Origin: Shewanella marisflavi
Lineage (GTDB): Bacteria > Pseudomonadota > Gammaproteobacteria > Enterobacterales > Shewanellaceae
Assembly (NCBI RefSeq): GCF_023283925.1
Contig: NZ_JAKIKX010000004.1
Coordinates: 186,001 to 250,000 of the forward strand
Length of the DNA: 64,000 nucleotides
Direction: 5' to 3'
Shown here one piece after another: positions 9,682 through 19,522 of this stretch (position 1 is the first letter of the stretch; each line of letters opens with the position of its first letter). The translations under genes and the position numbers were made by a program. The notes under the pieces were generated by a model. The model saw only the letters and a program-made list of their open reading frames with translations. It had not been told where the DNA came from and ran no database searches.

Positions 9682-12600
9682 TTAATCGCTCAGGGGATCC
9701 ACCAGGCTATAATGGGGATTAGCTTGGGCCGAGTAGTTGTTATGCAGGCTATTGGCTAGGGTGGCGCTCATCACGGCGCGCAGGGCGATAGGCTTGATGA
9801 TCTTACGCAGATAACCATAGCCCAGGGCCTTGGTGCGCTGCACCACCTCTTCGTCAATCGTAGCTGTGATCAGAATGGCCGGAATAGGGCGGCTGGATAG
9901 GGCTTGCAGCTCACCCATAAGGTCCAGGCCATTGAGGTTATTATCCAGTTGATAGTCCATCAATACGATATCGATTTTACTGGCGAACTGGTTAACACAG
10001 GCCTTGGCCTGCTGCGCCGAAGAAGCCGTATGCACCTGACACTTCCAGCCTTTTAATAACTCCTCCATGCCAGCCAGCACATTGGGGTCGTCATCGACGC
10101 ACAGCACCCTGACGCCATTGAGGGTGAGAATATCGGGCTGGGTTGCTTGTTCATCTTGCTGCTGAGGTTTCACTGCCGCCAGGCTCAGGCTAAAGATACT
10201 CCCCTGGTTGACTTTCGATGACAGAGTGAGTCTGTGTTGCATCAACTCGGCGAGTCCCTGAGCGATATTCAGCCCCAGACCCAGACCATTAACCCCTTCA
10301 TGTCCCGAGTGCTGTAGGCGGGTAAATTGCTCGAAGATCACCGCCTGCTTGTCATCAGGGATGCCTGGGCCATCGTCCACCACTTGAATGGCCACAGTGT
10401 CACCGTGACGGCGACACCCCAGCAGAATACGTCCGCCACCGGCGTAGCGAAAAGCGTTGCTGATCAGGTTCTGTAAGATACGTCTGAGCAGCACCTTGTC
10501 GCTGCGTACCCAGAGTTTGGTCTTGATGCACTTAAACTCGGCCTGTGTGGTGCTGGCCATGGCGCTAAACTCCTCCATCAGCGAATCCAGTACCTCTTGC
10601 AGGGCAAACTCGGTGATCTCGGGCACCACAGTGCCTCCTTCGATACGCGACACTTCATTGAGATCCAGCAGCAACTCGTTGGCCACCTGTAGGGCGTTGT
10701 CGATATAGCCTATCTGCTGCTTCTGTTTATTGGAGAGCTGCCCGCCCTGTACAAATGCAGAGGAGAACAATCGCGCCGCCGACAGGGGCTGCAGCAGATC
10801 ATGGCTACAGGCCTTGAGGTATTGGCTCTTCTTCTGATGTGCCTGCTCTACTTTTTGCAGCGCTTCGGCCAGTTCGGCGTTAGATTTGGCCAGCTGTAGA
10901 TTCGCCTGTTCTAAGCGCTTGGTGCGCTCAAATACCCTGGCTTCCAAGTCTAAGTTTTTCTCCTTTAGCAGCTTTTCCGCTTCGCGGTACATGCTGATGT
11001 CGGAGAAGATCATCACAAACCCTCCACCTGGGATAGGGTTACCCTGGATGCGTATTGTCTTGCCATCGGGCTGGATTCGCTCTGTGCTGTGGCGGCTGCC
11101 CTGGCGTAGGAAGTTGAGGCGCCGCTCAATCTGCTCATCCAAGTTAGGCACATAGCCCTTGCCAAATTTGAGGTTGTACTCAATCAGCTGCCTCACCGGG
11201 CAGCCGATATAGACAAGATCATCGGGATAATTAAACAGGCTCAAATACTGCTGGTTCCAGGCCACCAGATTAAGATCTTTATCGATAACCGAGATCCCTT
11301 CACTGGCGTTTTCGATGGCGCTGTGCAGCACGCTGCGGCTAAATTCCTTACGGTGACTGGAGGCTTCCTCTACCAGTTGTGCCACATCTTCGATAGCGAT
11401 ATCACGCCCATGCAGGGCGCAAGAAAGCACTAAACGCGCCGAAGCCGAGCCCATGACGCTGGCGAGCATATTTTCGGTGAAGAAGATCAGCGCTTGGTTA
11501 TGGGCATTTTTATCTAAAATGGGCTGGGGCTGACAGGATAAAAAGGAGTAAAACCCCTGAGCCGCCTTGTCTTTGCCTACAAAGCGAGCCACCAGAAGTT
11601 CGAGTTCTGTTGGGTTCACATGCTTAGGTACGTCTGGCAGTGCCTTGTCCAGCTCAGGACGTTCAATAAAGTGACCTATCTGCATCTGCTCATGTACGCT
11701 CTGGCGGGTAAAGGAGGAGACCAACCAGATGGCCGTGACGTTGACAAACAGCCCCACCAGGGTGGATAGGGTGGTCATCGAATACTCACTACCGGCAAAG
11801 GGATGGCCGTAGAGCCCAAGTTGTGGCAGCAGGTTGAGTACCAGCCAGAGGGCGAAGCCACTGGTGATCCCCACCAAGACACCGATCAGCGTGACCCGGC
11901 GCCACAAAAAGGCGGCAAACAGGGCGGGGCCGATTTGGGCTATGGCGCCAAAAGCCACCTCGCCAAGGGAGGCCAGGGTGTCGGGTGGGGCGATGAGAAA
12001 CATGCCATAGCTCATAAATATAACTAACAATACCAAGGCTTTACGGATATTGAGCAGGTGCGAGCGAAACTTATGAAAGTCGTTGCTCTGGATATTGTTG
12101 ATCTTAAAAAGGGTCGGGAAAACAATCTCGTTACTGAGCATTGTGCTTAGGGCGATGGTTGAGATGATCACCATGGAGCTGGCGGCCGAGATGGCGCCAA
12201 GAAAGCTAAACAGCCCTAGCCAGATATCGCCACTGAATACCGGCAGAAACAGCACATAGGCATCGGCTTCCAGCGAGTCACCATAGAGAATGTTGCCCGC
12301 TTGCCCCAGTGGGGTAGCGAAGAAGGCAAACACCAGCACATACAGGGGAAAGGTCCAGCGACTCCAGAGCATATGTTTCTGTGATTTTAGCTCGACGATC
12401 ATCACCTGAAACTGTCTTGGCAGACAAAGAAACGCTGACATCACAATGATCAACAGGCCAAACAGCGAGATTAAATTGGGGTAAGTAAACTCATTTTCCA
12501 TGGGATTGATCGCTGTCGCCTGACGCCAGATATCCATGGGGGAGTCGAATAGAAAGAAGGAGACAAAGATCCCTATGGTGAGGTAGGCGATAAGTTTCAC

Positions 12601-13182
12601 TAAGGACTCGAAGGCGATGGCCAGCATCATGCCCGGATGGCGCTCGGTTACATCGATAGCCCGTACCCCAAACACTATGGTGAAACCAGCGAGGATCAGG
12701 CTCACCACTAAGCCTAATTGCCAGGAGGAGAGCAGGTGGTCTTGGCGCAAGATCTCATAGGAGTTCACTATCGCCTTTTGCTGCAGCGCGATATAGGGCA
12801 GGGTGCCAAACAGGGCAACGAAGGTGACGACTACGGCCAAGAGGGGCGACTTACCAAAACGGGCCGCCAACAGATCGGCGATGGAGGTGATATTGAGCTT
12901 AAGGCAGACACGGATCACCCGTTGAATAAAGGGCCAGGCAAAGATAAACAGCAGAATGGGCGCAATATATACGGGCAAATAGGAAAAGGAGTTATGGGCG
13001 GCCTGACCGGCGGTGCCGAGAAAGCCCCAGGAGGTACAGTAGACGCCTAGGGAGAGAGAGTAGATGATGGTGTGCTGTCCGGAGAACCACTTGCCACGGT
13101 ACTTATCACCCAGAAATGCCATGATAAACAGCAGGCCGATATAGCTGATGCTGATGGCAACCAATAGCCAATTTGGGAACAT
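9682..13182 (-). CDS. crbS: hybrid histidine kinase with N-terminal sodium/solute symporter domain, CrbS-like
   Basis: Large inner-membrane sensor of 1166 residues. Residues about 1-500 form a sodium:solute symporter (SLC5/PutP-like) domain with about 13 membrane helices. A linker follows, then a PAS domain around 625-745 (IENASEGISVIDKDLNLVAWNQQYLSLF), a coiled coil, a dimerisation and phospho-acceptor segment with SHDLLQPL, an HATPase domain (NLISNAFRYAGGG, DDGPGIPDD, GLGLGLNIAQGL), and a C-terminal receiver from 1023 with phospho-acceptor Asp1076 (IVLMDYQL). This order matches CrbS/MxtR, which governs the acetate switch with a LuxR-type regulator; such a regulator is the convergent neighbour. 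Whether the symporter part transports or only senses is unknown. The porin and transporter operon lies directly upstream in the opposite orientation. Confidence 0.88.
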   Translation of the reverse strand: MFPNWLLVAISISYIGLLFIMAFLGDKYRGKWFSGQHTIIYSLSLGVYCTSWGFLGTAGQAAHNSFSYLPVYIAPILLFIFAWPFIQRVIRVCLKLNITSIADLLAARFGKSPLLAVVVTFVALFGTLPYIALQQKAIVNSYEILRQDHLLSSWQLGLVVSLILAGFTIVFGVRAIDVTERHPGMMLAIAFESLVKLIAYLTIGIFVSFFLFDSPMDIWRQATAINPMENEFTYPNLISLFGLLIIVMSAFLCLPRQFQVMIVELKSQKHMLWSRWTFPLYVLVFAFFATPLGQAGNILYGDSLEADAYVLFLPVFSGDIWLGLFSFLGAISAASSMVIISTIALSTMLSNEIVFPTLFKINNIQSNDFHKFRSHLLNIRKALVLLVIFMSYGMFLIAPPDTLASLGEVAFGAIAQIGPALFAAFLWRRVTLIGVLVGITSGFALWLVLNLLPQLGLYGHPFAGSEYSMTTLSTLVGLFVNVTAIWLVSSFTRQSVHEQMQIGHFIERPELDKALPDVPKHVNPTELELLVARFVGKDKAAQGFYSFLSCQPQPILDKNAHNQALIFFTENMLASVMGSASARLVLSCALHGRDIAIEDVAQLVEEASSHRKEFSRSVLHSAIENASEGISVIDKDLNLVAWNQQYLSLFNYPDDLVYIGCPVRQLIEYNLKFGKGYVPNLDEQIERRLNFLRQGSRHSTERIQPDGKTIRIQGNPIPGGGFVMIFSDISMYREAEKLLKEKNLDLEARVFERTKRLEQANLQLAKSNAELAEALQKVEQAHQKKSQYLKACSHDLLQPLSAARLFSSAFVQGGQLSNKQKQQIGYIDNALQVANELLLDLNEVSRIEGGTVVPEITEFALQEVLDSLMEEFSAMASTTQAEFKCIKTKLWVRSDKVLLRRILQNLISNAFRYAGGGRILLGCRRHGDTVAIQVVDDGPGIPDDKQAVIFEQFTRLQHSGHEGVNGLGLGLNIAQGLAELMQHRLTLSSKVNQGSIFSLSLAAVKPQQQDEQATQPDILTLNGVRVLCVDDDPNVLAGMEELLKGWKCQVHTASSAQQAKACVNQFASKIDIVLMDYQLDNNLNGLDLMGELQALSSRPIPAILITATIDEEVVQRTKALGYGYLRKIIKPIALRAVMSATLANSLHNNYSAQANPHYSLVDPLSD

Positions 13183-13440
13183 CTATTACTTTTCCTATAT
13201 TTTCAGGAGTTTATGTAAGCCATCCCGGCCGACTCCTTTTATTTTGTTATTCAAGTCAACATACCACAGTTAGCGCCAAAGTCGGCATTTCCCACCATCG
13301 ACTTAAGTATTAGTGCTGACGGCTTAAGCCTCAGGTCTTGCGCCTTTTGGTCTACTACCGCTGCATTACTACCTATTCCCAATTGAGGCCAAGCGGGCAT
13401 TTCTCCATCTTGGAGGCAACCACAAAAGGGGATAATCAAG
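13183..13440. promoter_or_regulatory. divergent promoter region of kinase and porin/transport operon
   Basis: This region lies between the kinase gene and the porin gene. TACTACC occurs twice, at 13353-13359 and 13367-13373, 14 bases apart, which would suit a dimeric or tandem regulator site. AGGCTTAAGCCG-type palindromic sequence is present near 13320. AAGGGG, about 10 bases before ATG 13441, is the likely ribosome binding site of the porin. Confidence 0.45.
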
Positions 13441-14478
13441 ATGATATCAACAATAAAAAAACTCACACTCGCAACTTCACTCGGCCTGATGGCCAGTTCT
13501 GCCATGGCCGGCTACGACTTTAATGTTGGTGACGATGGCAAGCTGTCCTTTGGCGGCTACCTTAAGGTGGACGCTCGCTATGTTAACGGCGATGTTGCCT
13601 ATCGTGACTTCTGGATTGGTACGGGGGTGCCGCGCGAAGAGAGCGCGTCACAGTTCCGTATCTTCGCCAACGAATCTCGCTTCAATACCAAGTATGTTCA
13701 TGGCGATGTGATGGGCTTCATCGAGATGGATTTTCTCGGTGGCGGTGGCAATCAGGTGGTGTCGAATTCGGCTAATCCGCGTCTGCGTCACGCCTTTATC
13801 AAGTACAAAGATCTTACCGTGGGTCAAACCTGGACCACCTTTATGAACACCAGCGCTATCCCTGAAACCGCTGATTTTGCTGGCGCTACCGTAGGTCTGG
13901 CTTTCGTGCGTCAGGGACAGATACGTTACGACATTGGCGGCTTCCAGGTCTCTATCGAGAACCCTGAGAGTCACGGCGGCGATACCGACAATGACGATCT
14001 GCCAGATGTGGTGGCCCGTTATAACTTCAAGGGTGATTGGGGTAACGTTTCTATCTCGGCCCTGGGCCGCAATCTCAATACCTTGGGTGGCAACAGTGAA
14101 ACCGCCATCGGTGGTTCGATAGCCGGTCGCATCAACACCTTTGGTAAAGACGATCTGCGCTTCCAGTTCCACCAAGGTGAAGTGGGCCGCTACGTAGGTT
14201 TGGGCGTGACCAAAGATCTTATCGGTGAAGAGGTGGAAACCAGCACCTCTTACCTTGCAGCTTACCGCCACTACTGGACAGATACCCTGCGCAGTACCTT
14301 CCTCTATGGCCGCATCGAAACTGACGAGTCAGATGCCGACCGCAGCCAGTGGAGCGTCAACCTGTTCCAGAACCTGACCCCAGCATTGGCGGTGGGGATC
14401 GAAGTGGGTAACTTCGCCCTGGATGACCAGAACGTCGATTCCAACTACGCACAGTTCTCAATGCGATATGCCTTGTAA
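13441..14478 (+). CDS. DcaP-like outer-membrane porin
   Basis: Outer-membrane beta-barrel channel of the DcaP-like family, known members of which pass dicarboxylates and other organic acids. A clear signal peptide ends at ASSAMA followed by GYDF. The mature part begins with LSFGGYLKVDARYVNGD and contains alternating amphipathic strands; it ends SNYAQFSMRYAL, with a hydrophobic last strand typical of porins. The 345-residue length suits a trimeric 16- to 18-strand barrel. It stands first in a run of co-oriented genes for an ABC importer and acid-activating enzymes, although a terminator follows it. The substrate is inferred from family and context only. Confidence 0.85.
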   Translation: MISTIKKLTLATSLGLMASSAMAGYDFNVGDDGKLSFGGYLKVDARYVNGDVAYRDFWIGTGVPREESASQFRIFANESRFNTKYVHGDVMGFIEMDFLGGGGNQVVSNSANPRLRHAFIKYKDLTVGQTWTTFMNTSAIPETADFAGATVGLAFVRQGQIRYDIGGFQVSIENPESHGGDTDNDDLPDVVARYNFKGDWGNVSISALGRNLNTLGGNSETAIGGSIAGRINTFGKDDLRFQFHQGEVGRYVGLGVTKDLIGEEVETSTSYLAAYRHYWTDTLRSTFLYGRIETDESDADRSQWSVNLFQNLTPALAVGIEVGNFALDDQNVDSNYAQFSMRYAL

Positions 14479-14487
14479 GTGCTCTTA

Positions 14488-14513
14488 GGGGAGGCTCTCT
14501 CCCCATTTTTTTT
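14488..14513 (+). terminator. rho-independent terminator after porin
   Basis: GGGGAG and CTCCCC form a six-pair stem with a GCTCT loop, followed by a run of eight T. It may cause partial termination between the abundant porin and the downstream transporter genes. Confidence 0.8.
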
Positions 14514-14593
14514 CCGTTTCATTTCGCCAGGGGCCATGCCCTTGGCTGCCACCGCCGAGACACCCAGGCATTGCCGTTTAAAGGAGTAGGGTT

Positions 14594-15391
14594 GTGAAAG
14601 ATACCATTTTAAGTGTGGATCAGATCTCGCTGGCATTTGGTGGGGTAAAGGCCCTGACCGATGTGAGTTTCGAGGTCGAACGAGGCGCCGTGTTCTCGAT
14701 TATCGGTCCCAACGGGGCGGGCAAGACCTCAATGCTTAACAGCATCTCGGGTCGCTACCGTCCTCAGAAGGGAACCATCCATTTCGATAACCAAGATGTG
14801 ACCCATCTTAGACCCAATGCCCGCGCCGATCTCGGCATAGGGCGTACCTTTCAAAACCTGGCGCTGTTTGGCCACATGTCGGTGCTGGATAACATTATGG
14901 TGGGTCGTCATCACTTGATGAAGAACAACTGGCTTACCGGCCCCCTGTACTGGGCCTCGCCGGCACAAAAAGAGGAGTTGGCTCACCGCCGTCAGGTGGA
15001 GGAGATCATCGACTTTCTCGACATCTCCCATGTGCGTAAATCCATTGCAGGCACCCTCTCTTATGGTCTGCGCAAAAGGGTAGAGCTGGCGCGTGCCATG
15101 GCGCTTAACCCCAAACTCATCCTGCTCGATGAGCCGATGGCGGGGATGAACCTGGAGGAGAAGGAGGATATGGCCCGCTATATCCTGGATCTCAACGAAG
15201 AGTTTGGCATTACCGTGGTGATGATTGAACACGACATGGGGGTGGTGATGGATATCTCCCATGAGGTGATGGTGCTCGATTTTGGTAAGAAATTGATCTC
15301 AGGCCTGCCCGAAGCGGTGATGGCTAACGAGCACGTGAGACAGGCCTATCTAGGCCTTGAAGATGACGAGCAATTACAAGAGGTTGGCTAA
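14594..15391 (+). CDS. livG: branched-chain amino acid-type ABC transporter ATPase (LivG-like)
   Basis: Cytoplasmic ATPase of a Liv/HAAT-family ABC importer. Walker A is GPNGAGKT near residues 38-45, the Q-loop lies in IGRTFQNLALF, the signature is LSYGLRKRVELARAMA instead of LSGGQ, and Walker B is LILLDEPMAGM. The C-terminal stretch typical of LivG (IEHDMGVVMDISHEVMVLDFGKKL) is present. The start is GTG, preceded by AAGGAG eight bases upstream. It overlaps the downstream ligase gene by one base (TAATG), so the two are translationally coupled. The substrate of the system is probably an organic acid rather than an amino acid, judged from the neighbouring CoA ligase. Confidence 0.93.
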   Translation: MKDTILSVDQISLAFGGVKALTDVSFEVERGAVFSIIGPNGAGKTSMLNSISGRYRPQKGTIHFDNQDVTHLRPNARADLGIGRTFQNLALFGHMSVLDNIMVGRHHLMKNNWLTGPLYWASPAQKEELAHRRQVEEIIDFLDISHVRKSIAGTLSYGLRKRVELARAMALNPKLILLDEPMAGMNLEEKEDMARYILDLNEEFGITVVMIEHDMGVVMDISHEVMVLDFGKKLISGLPEAVMANEHVRQAYLGLEDDEQLQEVG

Positions 15392-17358
15392 TGACACAGG
15401 TAAATAATGCGTCGACGGCGCGGGCCTTCGACATGGGCGATCTCGATACCTTTCCCAAGATCTTACGCCACAATGCGGCCAATTGGGGTAAAGAGGTGGC
15501 CATGCGCGAGAAGGAGTTCGGCATCTGGACCGAATTCAGCTGGCAAGATTATCACAACCGGGTGAAGTGGATGGCGCTGGCCTTCGATCACCTGGGCATC
15601 AAAGCAGAGAGCACCATAGCCCTGCTCGGCGAGAACCGTCCCGAGTGGGTCTGGGGCGAGGTGGCCGCCCATGCGCTGGCCTGCTTCTCACTGGGGATCT
15701 ATCAAGATTCGCTTCACGAAGAGGTGGCTTATTTGCTTAACCGCAGTGAGGCTCAGGTGATTGTCGCCGAAGATGAGGAGCAGTGCGATAAGCTGCTGGA
15801 GCTGGGCGACAGCATCCCCTCGGTGAAATATATCGTCTACTGCGACCCACGTGGTATGCGCAAGTATGACGACCCACGTCTCATCAGTGTCGAGGAGATA
15901 TATCGCCTCGGCCAGGAAGTGGATAACACCCAGCCGCGCCACTACGACAACCTGGTCGATGCGGGCAAGGCGGAGAACATCGCCATCTACTGCACCACCT
16001 CGGGCACCACTTCTAAGCCCAAGATTGTCTTGCTGCAGGGCAGCAAGTTTATCGACCACTGCTGCTCTTACCTCAGGGCCGATCCGCGTGCGCCGGGCGA
16101 CAACTATGTCTCCGTGCTGCCGCTACCCTGGATCATGGAGCAGGTCTACGCCGTGGGCCAGGCGCTCATCGCCCGTCAGATCGTGAATTTCGTTGAAGAG
16201 CAGGAAACCATGATGGCGGATCTGCGCGAGATAGGCCCAAGCTTCGTCTTGTTAGCGCCTAGAGTGTGGGAAGGGATCCTCGCCGATGTGAAGGCGCGCA
16301 TGATGGACTCGACCCCGCTCAAGCAAAAATTGTTCGACTTTGCCATGAAGCGCGCCGAGCAGCGACTTGCCAATGGCGGGCGTTCCAAGCTTGCCGACAT
16401 CCTGCTGATGAAGGCGCTGCGCGACCGCTTAGGTTTTTCCTTCTTAAAATCGGCGGCCACCGGCGGCGCGGCTATGGGGCCTGATACCTTTAAGTTCTTC
16501 CAGGCGATCGGCGTGCCGCTGCGTCAACTTTACGGTCAAACCGAGATGTGCGGCGCCTACACCATACATGAAGAGCATGATGTGGATTACGACACTGTGG
16601 GGGTGGCCTTCGATACCGCCGAGCTTAAGGTGATCAACACCGACAGCGAAGGGGTGGGTGAGGTGATTGCCAAGACGGTAGGCATGTTCAACGGCTATCT
16701 GGGCGATCAGGCCGCTTATGACGAAGACGTCAAAGATGGCTGGATGCACACGGGAGATGCCGGTTACTTCAAGCCATCGGGCCATCTGGTGGTGATCGAT
16801 CGTATCAAAGACTTAGCCAAGACCAGTCAGGGCATTCAGTACTCGCCGCAATATATCGAGAACAAGCTGAAGTTCTCCTCCTTTATCGGTGAGGCAGTGA
16901 TCTTAGGTAAGGGTAAGCCGTATTTGTCGGCCATCCTCTGTATCCGATTCAGCATCGTCTCCAAGTGGGCCGAGCAGCAGGGACTGGCCTTTACCAACTA
17001 CACCAATCTGTCGAGTCTGCCCGAGGTCTATGAGCAGCTACAGGCCGAGGTGGAGCGAGTCAATGAGACCCTGCCTGATGCGCAGAAGATCAACAAGTTC
17101 ATCTTGCTTTACAAGGAGCTGGACGCCGATGACGGCGAGCTGACCCGTACCCGTAAGGTAAGGCGTGGGGTGATTGCCGACAAGTATGGCGAGATCATCG
17201 AAGCCATCTATGACGATCAGTCCCATGTGGATATCGACACAGTGATCACCTTCCAGGATGGCACTAAGTCGCGCATCAAAACCCAAGTTAAGGTGGCGAC
17301 AGTGATCGCGCCAAGCCAGCCCATCGAGGGCGAGGCGAGTCAAAGGAGAGCATCATGA
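15391..17358 (+). CDS. AMP-dependent acyl-CoA synthetase embedded in ABC transporter operon
   Basis: Forms acyl-CoA from a carboxylic acid, ATP and CoA through an acyl-adenylate. The 655 residues resemble long-chain acyl-CoA synthetases of the FadD15 type. The P-loop YCTTSGTTSKPK, the adenine-contact motif YGQTEMCGAY, the GWMHTGDAGYF segment and the hinge DRIKDLAKTSQG are all intact. It overlaps livG by one base and livH by four (ATGA), so it is translated as part of the transporter operon. This strongly links activation to import of the same acid. The chain length or aromatic nature of the substrate cannot be determined from sequence. Confidence 0.92.
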   Translation: MTQVNNASTARAFDMGDLDTFPKILRHNAANWGKEVAMREKEFGIWTEFSWQDYHNRVKWMALAFDHLGIKAESTIALLGENRPEWVWGEVAAHALACFSLGIYQDSLHEEVAYLLNRSEAQVIVAEDEEQCDKLLELGDSIPSVKYIVYCDPRGMRKYDDPRLISVEEIYRLGQEVDNTQPRHYDNLVDAGKAENIAIYCTTSGTTSKPKIVLLQGSKFIDHCCSYLRADPRAPGDNYVSVLPLPWIMEQVYAVGQALIARQIVNFVEEQETMMADLREIGPSFVLLAPRVWEGILADVKARMMDSTPLKQKLFDFAMKRAEQRLANGGRSKLADILLMKALRDRLGFSFLKSAATGGAAMGPDTFKFFQAIGVPLRQLYGQTEMCGAYTIHEEHDVDYDTVGVAFDTAELKVINTDSEGVGEVIAKTVGMFNGYLGDQAAYDEDVKDGWMHTGDAGYFKPSGHLVVIDRIKDLAKTSQGIQYSPQYIENKLKFSSFIGEAVILGKGKPYLSAILCIRFSIVSKWAEQQGLAFTNYTNLSSLPEVYEQLQAEVERVNETLPDAQKINKFILLYKELDADDGELTRTRKVRRGVIADKYGEIIEAIYDDQSHVDIDTVITFQDGTKSRIKTQVKVATVIAPSQPIEGEASQRRAS

Positions 17359-18248
17359 ATTTTGAACTCTTAATTCAACTTATCATCAACGGCCTGATCG
17401 TCGGCCTCTTGTATGGTGTGGTGGGCATGTGTTTCGTGCTGGTGTACAAGTCGACCCAGATCGTTAACTTTGCCCAAGGGGAGTTTCTGCTGGTGGGGGC
17501 CTGGGTCTGCTGGGCGTTTCTGACCTATTTCCAGCTGCCGTTTTTCATCGGCTTTATTCTGACCCTCTGCTTTATGGCAGTGTTCGGTATCTTGCTGCAG
17601 ATGATAGTGCTGCGCCCCATGATAGGTGAGCCCATTATCTCGGTGATCATGGTGACGATTGGCTTGTCTATCTTCTTCCAGTCGCTGACCAAGTGGATCT
17701 TTGGCGTCTCGCCCCAGAGCTACCCTCAGGTGTTCGATACTCAGTCCATCGCCATCTTCGGTCTGAACATAGAGCTGGCCTATCTGATGAGTACTGTGAT
17801 CGCGATACTCATCATGGCGGCCTTCTTCATCTTCTTTAAATACTCCAAGCATGGTCTGGCGATGCGCGCCACCGCGTTTGACCAGCAGGTGGCACAAAGC
17901 CTGGGGATCTCGGTTAAACAGGTGTTTGCCATGAGCTGGGGCATCGCCGCCACAGTATCGGCGACGGCCGGTGTGGTGATCGGCATGGTTAATGGCGTGT
18001 CCGACTCCCTCTCGACCATAGGTATCAAGGTGTTCCCAGCGGTGATTCTGGGCGGACTGGACTCCATCATCGGTGCCATCGTTGGTGGTGTGGTGATTGG
18101 CGTGCTGGAAAACATCGCCGAGTTCTTTGACAGCCAGTGGCTGCATATCGGCAACATGTACGATATCGCGCCTTTCTATGTCTTGCTGGTGATCCTCTGG
18201 TTCAAGCCCTATGGCCTGTTCGGTACCCGTGATATCGAGCGAATTTAA
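17355..18248 (+). CDS. livH: ABC transporter permease (LivH-like)
   Basis: Integral inner-membrane permease of the branched-chain amino acid (HAAT) ABC family, 297 residues with about eight hydrophobic segments. LivH-type motifs include GLLYGVVGMCFVLVYKSTQ near the N-terminus, NFAQGEFLLVGAW, and GLDSIIGAIVGGVVIGVLEN near the coupling region. The ATG overlaps the ligase stop codon by four bases and is preceded by AAAGGAG, so translational coupling is likely. It pairs with the LivM-like permease 61 bases downstream. Confidence 0.93.
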   Translation: MNFELLIQLIINGLIVGLLYGVVGMCFVLVYKSTQIVNFAQGEFLLVGAWVCWAFLTYFQLPFFIGFILTLCFMAVFGILLQMIVLRPMIGEPIISVIMVTIGLSIFFQSLTKWIFGVSPQSYPQVFDTQSIAIFGLNIELAYLMSTVIAILIMAAFFIFFKYSKHGLAMRATAFDQQVAQSLGISVKQVFAMSWGIAATVSATAGVVIGMVNGVSDSLSTIGIKVFPAVILGGLDSIIGAIVGGVVIGVLENIAEFFDSQWLHIGNMYDIAPFYVLLVILWFKPYGLFGTRDIERI

Positions 18249-18309
18249 GGAATACGGCAGATGACACACCTAATTGCGTTCGACCTTATTGCAGCTCAAG
18301 GAGTTTTTT

Positions 18310-19383
18310 ATGTCTAGTTTAGCGATGCGCCCGTGCGGGGATTTTCGCACCAGCTATAAAGCTGACAACACGATTTTTGAAACCAAGACCATACGCCTGG
18401 TGACCTTTTTGGTGATCGCGCTGGCCTGCGCCGCGCCCCTGGTACTGGATGGTTATTTTCTGACCCTGTTTATTCAGATCTCATACTTAGGCATCGCTGC
18501 ACTTGGACTGAATATCCTGGTGGGCTTTACCGGGCAGATATCCTTAGGTCACGGCGCCTTCTTTGGCTTTGGCGCCTTCGCCTCGGCCTGGCTTAATACC
18601 AGCTTTAATATCCCTGTGGTGTTTTGTATCCCCTTAGCGGGCTTTCTCACCATGGCGGTGGGCATGATGTTTGGTATGCCAGCGGCGCGTATTAAAGGGC
18701 TTTACTTAGCCATCGCCACCCTGGCGGCCCAGTTTATCATTCAGGACTTCTTCGGCCGCGCCGAGTGGTTCTCGGGTGGTTCCTCTGGGGCCATGGCGGC
18801 GCCGGTCAGCCTGTTTGGCTTCGATTTCGACACAGATAAGAGCTTCTACTTTATCGCTCTGTTTGCCCTGGTGTTTATGTATATCTGGGGTTGTAACCTG
18901 ATGCGTAGCCGTGACGGCCGCGCCTTCGTGGCGGTGCGTGACCACTATCTGTCGGCCGAGATCATGGGGGTTAAGCTCAACAAGTATCGCCTCTTGTCCT
19001 TCGGCATCTCCTCTTTCTATGCCGGGATTGGCGGCGCCCTGTACGGCCACTACCTGGGATATGTCTCTGCCGAGGGCTTCACCATCTTAATGTCGATTCA
19101 GTTCCTGGCCATGGTGATCATCGGCGGTTTGGGCTCTATCAAGGGCACCCTGATGGGGGTGGTCTTTATGGTGCTGCTGCCCGAGGTGTTAGAGGGCATG
19201 GTGGGACTGATGAAGTACACCGACTTTGGCAATCTACCCATGGTGACCGACGGTCTGGCCTATATCAAAGAGATGGCTATCGGCCTAGTGATCATCTTGT
19301 TCCTCATCTTCGAACCTGAGGGGCTGGCCCACCGTTGGGGACAAATTAAGAACTACTGGAAGTGTTACCCATTCGCCTATTAA
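18310..19383 (+). CDS. livM: ABC transporter permease (LivM-like)
   Basis: Second inner-membrane permease of the Liv-type importer, 357 residues. Family motifs include LGLNILVGFTGQISLGHGAFFGFGAF and GLGSIKGTLMGVVF, and about ten hydrophobic segments follow a soluble N-terminal tail of some 30 residues. The frame is open from 18274, but ATG 18310 is preferred because AAGGAG lies six bases upstream; the extra twelve residues have no ribosome site. It lies between livH and the periplasmic binding protein gene. Confidence 0.92.
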   Translation: MSSLAMRPCGDFRTSYKADNTIFETKTIRLVTFLVIALACAAPLVLDGYFLTLFIQISYLGIAALGLNILVGFTGQISLGHGAFFGFGAFASAWLNTSFNIPVVFCIPLAGFLTMAVGMMFGMPAARIKGLYLAIATLAAQFIIQDFFGRAEWFSGGSSGAMAAPVSLFGFDFDTDKSFYFIALFALVFMYIWGCNLMRSRDGRAFVAVRDHYLSAEIMGVKLNKYRLLSFGISSFYAGIGGALYGHYLGYVSAEGFTILMSIQFLAMVIIGGLGSIKGTLMGVVFMVLLPEVLEGMVGLMKYTDFGNLPMVTDGLAYIKEMAIGLVIILFLIFEPEGLAHRWGQIKNYWKCYPFAY

Positions 19384-19522
19384 GTCGAGCACTGATAAGG
19401 GCGAGGACAAATAAATTTGATGTAAAACCGACACAGTTTGAATAGCAATGAGCGTTGATCCTGGCTGTAGCGCTGCCTTAACCGCATTCAATCTAAATGG
19501 ATCATGTTGAAGGAAGATAACG

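Noticed and set aside
9682..13182. Proline permease PutP alone
   Set aside because: The symporter part is fused in frame to PAS, kinase and receiver domains, so a simple transporter call would be wrong.
13648..14271. 207-residue open frame antisense to the porin gene
   Set aside because: Shadow of the porin coding sequence; no ribosome site and no recognisable domain.
17370..18269. 299-residue open frame antisense to livH
   Set aside because: Mirror of a highly biased membrane-protein gene; very rich in His, Asp and Gln as expected for an antisense shadow.
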